DNA of 64,000 nt. Origin: Cycloclasticus pugetii PS-1. Lineage in GTDB: Bacteria > Pseudomonadota > Gammaproteobacteria > Methylococcales > Cycloclasticaceae. The translations under genes were made by a program, and so were the position numbers. Shown here one piece after another: positions 60,724 to 64,000 of this stretch (the stretch's first letter is position 1; each line of letters starts with the position of its first letter). Below the pieces are notes generated by a model. That model did not search any database and was not told the DNA's origin. It saw only the letters and a program-made list of their open reading frames with translations. The stretch is taken from contig NZ_ARVU01000001.1 of NCBI RefSeq assembly GCF_000384415.1, positions 1,488,001 to 1,552,000 on the forward strand, read 5' to 3'.

Positions 60724-61152
60724 ATGAGCATCCAATCTTATTTAAAAACAATTAACCAAACCCCTCACGCTAAAAAATTAAACATTACCTTGGTGAGCCA
60801 TGGTGAAACATCCACCACATTAAAGCTTCCTTTTAGCAAACAGATTATTGGCGATTGTGTTAACAACTACATTCATAGTGGCGCTGTTTCCACTGCTATT
60901 GATACAGCCTGTGGCGCTGCTATTTTACAGGCACAAAACAATTTACGTGCTATGGCAACACTGGATCTAAGAATAGACCATATTCGCCCCGCTGCCTCCG
61001 GTGCCGATATAAACGTATATGCCGATTGCTACCATTTAACTCACACCATTGCTTTTGTTCGCGCCAGCGCCTATACCGATGATATAAATAGCCCTATTGC
61101 AACCGCCGTCGGTAGCTTTATGCGTTCTAACAAACAATTCCCAGTACAATAA
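60724..61152 (+). CDS. Hotdog-fold (PaaI-type) thioesterase, first of pair
   Basis: A 142-residue hotdog protein of the acyl-CoA thioesterase (PaaI/YbgC-like) superfamily. It has a central helix region IHSGAVSTAIDTACGAA where the family usually has HGG, and DLRIDHIRPAASG. ATG 60724 sits one base after the bamE stop. Together with the next gene, to which it is adjacent (one-base gap), it may form a heteromer. Possible role is hydrolysis of acyl- or aryl-CoA from aromatic degradation; substrate unknown. Confidence 0.82.
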   Translation: MSIQSYLKTINQTPHAKKLNITLVSHGETSTTLKLPFSKQIIGDCVNNYIHSGAVSTAIDTACGAAILQAQNNLRAMATLDLRIDHIRPAASGADINVYADCYHLTHTIAFVRASAYTDDINSPIATAVGSFMRSNKQFPVQ

Positions 61153-61153
61153 A

Positions 61154-61600
61154 ATGTCCTTAGTAGAAAAAATAAATGACATCAAACTGCGTCATGATTA
61201 TGAGGCCATTGTAGAACTTATTCCGTATGCCAAAACAATCGGTGTAGAAACCAGCATGGTTGGCGAAAGCATCGTATCCAGCTTGCGCTTTATGGAAAGC
61301 AATATTGGCAACCCTGCGGTCCCTGCTTTGCATGGCGGCGTTATTGCTGGGTTTATGGAAAATTCCGCCCTGTTACATTTAATCTGGGAAATAGAACTCG
61401 TTAACATCCCTAAAATTATTGATGTCTCTATAGATTATTTACGCCCTGGGCAAACCACTACCACCTACTCAAAGTGCGATATTGTTCGCTTAGGAAGTCG
61501 TGTTGCTTTATGTAATATTATTGCTTGGCAAGAAGATATCAATAAGCCTATTGCGCAAGCGCGCGGACACTTTTTACTGTCAGAAAATAGACCTCTTTAA
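61154..61600 (+). CDS. Hotdog-fold (PaaI-type) thioesterase, second of pair
   Basis: A 148-residue hotdog protein with the conserved LHGGVIAGFMENSA motif near residue 60 and IDYLRPGQTTTTY, suggesting an active acyl-CoA thioesterase. It starts one base after the first thioesterase, with a weak ribosome site, so is probably translated by coupling. Divergence between the two (HGG intact here, HSG in the first) suggests distinct roles. It ends at a terminator. Confidence 0.83.
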   Translation: MSLVEKINDIKLRHDYEAIVELIPYAKTIGVETSMVGESIVSSLRFMESNIGNPAVPALHGGVIAGFMENSALLHLIWEIELVNIPKIIDVSIDYLRPGQTTTTYSKCDIVRLGSRVALCNIIAWQEDINKPIAQARGHFLLSENRPL

Positions 61601-61607
61601 TGCTATA

Positions 61608-61639
61608 AAAAAGCCTTGCTATCTATAGCAAGGCTTTAC
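61608..61639. terminator. Rho-independent terminator (thioesterases / Rieske genes)
   Basis: AAAGCCTTGCTAT (61610-61622) pairs with ATAGCAAGGCTTT (61625-61637). On the minus strand a T-run follows the stem, so it ends the Rieske transcript best; on the plus strand it can also end the thioesterase transcript. Confidence 0.85.
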
Positions 61640-61663
61640 AGGTATCGATTTACTGTTTAACGC

Positions 61664-62920
61664 CTATACATCCATCATTTTCCTATACCCTTTCCACAAA
61701 GATCGTATCGCTCCCTCTGTCACAAAGTGATCATCTGTACCCGTTCCAACGCCACCCATTTCAAGTACATTAGTATAGTTTCCATCTCGCACAATAGCTT
61801 TTTGACACAACTCTGTTGATTCCCCATCTTCCATTGATATAAGCCCAGCAGGCCCGACAAGATTCAATTGTTTTAAGCGGAAGTTACGCATTTCTTCGGT
61901 ATCATCGGCATAACCAAAAAACGTCCAAACTAGCTCAAACTCATTTTCATTCTTTGGCAGAATCTGCCGGAAAGCTAGTGTGTTTTGAATTTGGTGTACC
62001 ACCAACGATGGAAAAAGCGAAAAAATGACGGTCGTGGTGTCATCATCAAATTCTTTCGACCCGGCTAACAAAGACGGGTCAGCTAACTGGTAAGTACCTT
62101 CTTGATAGGTTCTTGTGTTATCACTCTTAACATCAGATAACTTACTTTCATCTTCTTTACTATTTTCCACCCACAACACGGAGTGCACATCATTATTTAC
62201 GATAGTACCACCACCTAATGAAGCACGATAAATACCAAACGTTGGGTGAAATAAATGTAACAGACTCGCATGATAAGGGTCTTTAGTATTTTCTGAATAA
62301 AACTTCCAATTACCAGCTATGTATTGACGAGTATGGCCGATCACTTCAATGGGCCCTTTTAAGATGCGCTTGAAATGATACGCTACATCTTCGCCCATAT
62401 AAGTTTCAATATCAGGCGTTTCATCACTAAAGGTGCCAAAAATAACGCCCAGGTGATTAACAACACGAACTTTACGTAAGCTGTGTTGATCCTTAGCAAA
62501 GTCTTTTGGCATCCCTCCCTTGCCGCCAAGGCCACGTTGAAAAGGGACTCCACGCAAATCACCTTTAGCATCAAATGCCCACTGATGGTAGACACATGTG
62601 TAAGCACCATCTTCTGATTTGCCATGGCGCTCTCGGCAAATTTCCGCACCTCGGTGAGCACAGCGGTTCACCCAAGCGTAAATTTCATTATCTTGACCAC
62701 GGGTAACAACCACCGGAGTGTCACCAATATAAGTAGACTTAAAACTGCCTTTTTCAGGCAACTCTGCTTCTGTCGATAAATAATTCCATGTCGGGCCGTT
62801 ATGTATCTTTTTTTGCTCAAGATCGTAAACTTCACGACTATTAAATATTGAGTAAGGAACCGCCGTATGGTCTGTGCCAGCTGGCCATTTTAAATGTGGG
62901 GGAGTTATTGCATTCATCAT
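61664..62920 (-). CDS. Rieske aromatic-ring-hydroxylating oxygenase, alpha subunit
   Basis: Large subunit of a Rieske non-heme iron oxygenase, 418 residues. The Rieske 2Fe-2S site is C87/H89 (CAH) and C109/H112 (CVYH); the catalytic iron is bound by H217 and H222 in KDPYHASLLHLFH after bridging D214, and probably by the aspartate in ISMEDGES near residue 370. The KDPYHASLLHLFH pattern recalls, from memory, the anthranilate/salicylate hydroxylase group (AndAc, NagG-like) more than naphthalene or biphenyl dioxygenases. GGAG precedes the start. The beta gene lies 12 bases upstream on the same strand, which is beta-then-alpha, opposite to the usual order. No ferredoxin or reductase gene is adjacent. 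Confidence 0.92.
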   Translation of the reverse strand: MMNAITPPHLKWPAGTDHTAVPYSIFNSREVYDLEQKKIHNGPTWNYLSTEAELPEKGSFKSTYIGDTPVVVTRGQDNEIYAWVNRCAHRGAEICRERHGKSEDGAYTCVYHQWAFDAKGDLRGVPFQRGLGGKGGMPKDFAKDQHSLRKVRVVNHLGVIFGTFSDETPDIETYMGEDVAYHFKRILKGPIEVIGHTRQYIAGNWKFYSENTKDPYHASLLHLFHPTFGIYRASLGGGTIVNNDVHSVLWVENSKEDESKLSDVKSDNTRTYQEGTYQLADPSLLAGSKEFDDDTTTVIFSLFPSLVVHQIQNTLAFRQILPKNENEFELVWTFFGYADDTEEMRNFRLKQLNLVGPAGLISMEDGESTELCQKAIVRDGNYTNVLEMGGVGTGTDDHFVTEGAIRSLWKGYRKMMDV

Positions 62921-62932
62921 CTTTCTCCTGAC

Positions 62933-63418
62933 TTAAATAGGGATAACCATCAAGGTGGTAATTCTATGCGTGTCATAAATGACCACACGTTCTTTAAATT
63001 TAAGAACGCCATTTTCGCGAACAAGGAGATCAACATAGCGACCTACGTTATAAACGGTACTTTCACCATCATTACAGGTTTTAAAAACTGCGTAATTAGA
63101 CTGCACCTTAATAGTGTCACCATCTTCTGTACTGATAACAGGGTTACTTGTGATATGGCGATACCATTGAACTTGATAAATATTAGCGTGCCTTAACGCC
63201 GTAATTCTATCTTGCAACATACCTTGGCTATCACACCACATAATAGCTGTCGGCATACCTATTTCATGGTTTTCTCTTGGAATAACCTTATACAAGCAAT
63301 TTTCAGTAAAAAAATCTGGCCAACGTTCTAAATCATCATCATCGATACATTGAACGTAAGCATCAAGCAATTGACTGACTTCATGTTTTAATTCTGGCTC
63401 AATACTAGTACTTCTCAT
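62933..63418 (-). CDS. Rieske aromatic-ring-hydroxylating oxygenase, beta subunit
   Basis: Small, structural subunit of the same oxygenase, 161 residues, in the NTF2-like (SnoaL) family, with LDAYVQCIDDDDLERWPDFF and a CLYKVIPRENHEIGMP segment, then a hydrophobic C-terminal strand. AGGAGAAGG is directly before the ATG. It is the first gene of the two and is read from the 240-base gap after leuA. Beta subunits mainly stabilise the alpha3beta3 hexamer. Confidence 0.88.
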   Translation of the reverse strand: MRSTSIEPELKHEVSQLLDAYVQCIDDDDLERWPDFFTENCLYKVIPRENHEIGMPTAIMWCDSQGMLQDRITALRHANIYQVQWYRHITSNPVISTEDGDTIKVQSNYAVFKTCNDGESTVYNVGRYVDLLVRENGVLKFKERVVIYDTHRITTLMVIPI

Positions 63419-63537
63419 ACCTTCTCCTCAATCTATTGGGTGCGCTAAAAACACCGGCGCGGATGAGTATCGCATTGAGCCTTAAATGAAAAAATGATCG
63501 AGATCAGAAAGGACGTATTACCTTTAATATCTTAAAA

Positions 63538-63577
63538 TAAAAAAAGGCGCTCTGTTTAAATAACAGAACGCCTTTCG
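63538..63577 (-). terminator. Rho-independent terminator after leuA
   Basis: AAAGGCGCTCTGTT (63543-63556) pairs with AACAGAACGCCTTT (63562-63575) with one G-T wobble, and a T-run follows on the minus strand. It separates leuA from the Rieske oxygenase genes. Confidence 0.9.
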
Positions 63578-63657
63578 CGTGTGTTGCAGCGTTGCCAGCA
63601 CATTAAAATATTAGTACTACTCTGCAAGCAAAGCCTCTAGTTTATTGGGCAGTCGAT

Positions 63658-64000
63658 TCAAACCCCTTCATAGGCTTGAGGGTGAATCCGCACACTATCA
63701 CCAAACAATCGATTGAGCGCATTGATATAGGCTTTTGCTGAGGCAATCACAATATCTGTATCCGAACCGTGGCCATTCACAATACGCCCTGCTTTTTCTA
63801 GCCTAACGGCAACTTCGCCTTGAGAGTCCGTCCCTTCAGTAACATTACTGACAGAATAAAGCTGAAGCGTAGCACCACTTTCCACGATTTTCTCAATGGC
63901 CTTAAATGTAGCATCAACAAGCCCACCACCTTGAGAGGTTTCTGTTTGCTCAACCTCATCTACCATTAACGTAATACAAGACTCAGGCATTTCCCCCGTT
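63658..64000 (-). CDS. leuA: 2-isopropylmalate synthase, C-terminal part (partial)
   Basis: C-terminal regulatory (leucine-binding) domain of the first enzyme of leucine biosynthesis, which condenses 2-ketoisovalerate with acetyl-CoA. The visible 114 residues contain GGLVDATFKAIEKIV, a YSVSNVTEGTDSQGEVAVRL stretch and GHGSDTDIVIASAKAYINALNRL, the typical domain. The frame runs off the end of the window, so the catalytic barrel is not seen. A strong terminator follows its stop. Confidence 0.9.
   Translation of the reverse strand, partial: TGEMPESCITLMVDEVEQTETSQGGGLVDATFKAIEKIVESGATLQLYSVSNVTEGTDSQGEVAVRLEKAGRIVNGHGSDTDIVIASAKAYINALNRLFGDSVRIHPQAYEGV

Overview
The window reads as about 64 kb of a gammaproteobacterial chromosome with AT-rich, aerobic, marine-type content. 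The block grpE-dnaK-dnaJ-dapB-carA-carB-greA, with yhbY, rlmE, ftsH, folP, glmM, tpiA, secG and tRNA-Leu, is a gammaproteobacterial core arrangement. Together with a Rieske aromatic-ring oxygenase pair it would suit a hydrocarbon-degrading relative of Cycloclasticus or Methylophaga (order Thiotrichales); that placement is inference from gene content only. No insertion sequence, prophage, CRISPR array or rRNA operon was seen.

Left part (1-14672, + strand). The end of the 2-oxoglutarate dehydrogenase operon (sucA tail, sucB, lpd) is followed by an unusual three-gene operon: an acetolactate-synthase-like thiamine-diphosphate enzyme and two half-size citrate-synthase-fold proteins whose catalytic residues look altered. 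A perfect inverted repeat surrounds a TATAAT box in front of it. Next comes a sensory set: a TonB-dependent receptor, a periplasmic ABC-type substrate-binding protein with no permease or ATPase, and a 1487-residue hybrid histidine kinase with GGDEF and EAL domains, so a ligand may be linked to phosphorelay and cyclic-di-GMP output.

Middle part (14699-37339). Class I fumarase faces parC/parE across a bidirectional terminator. A GAF/PAS-GGDEF-EAL protein follows, then a leftward set of rubrerythrin, a CCG-domain Fe-S protein and a DUF3501 protein. The isoprenoid genes xseB-ispA-dxs run into folE2 (zinc-independent GTP cyclohydrolase) and pckA. An NAD-dependent molybdenum formate dehydrogenase follows, with its two diaphorase-type subunits fused (NuoE+NuoF) and then the catalytic FdsA-type subunit, mobA and, convergently, fdhD.

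Right part (37427-64000), mostly leftward. mdh, an orphan DUF2818 membrane gene and tRNA-Leu(GAG) lead into the conserved housekeeping block. DUF2818 genes normally end complex I (nuo) operons, but here only the tRNA lies between secG and this gene. Two heat-shock sigma-32 promoters can be read by eye, before grpE and before ftsH. An FAD/NAD oxidoreductase sits between dapB and carA. Beyond this, nadK-recN runs rightward against fur, and fur and bamE diverge around a near-perfect dyad. bamE is followed by two hotdog-fold thioesterases. The window ends with Rieske oxygenase alpha and beta genes (no ferredoxin or reductase nearby) and the 3' end of leuA.
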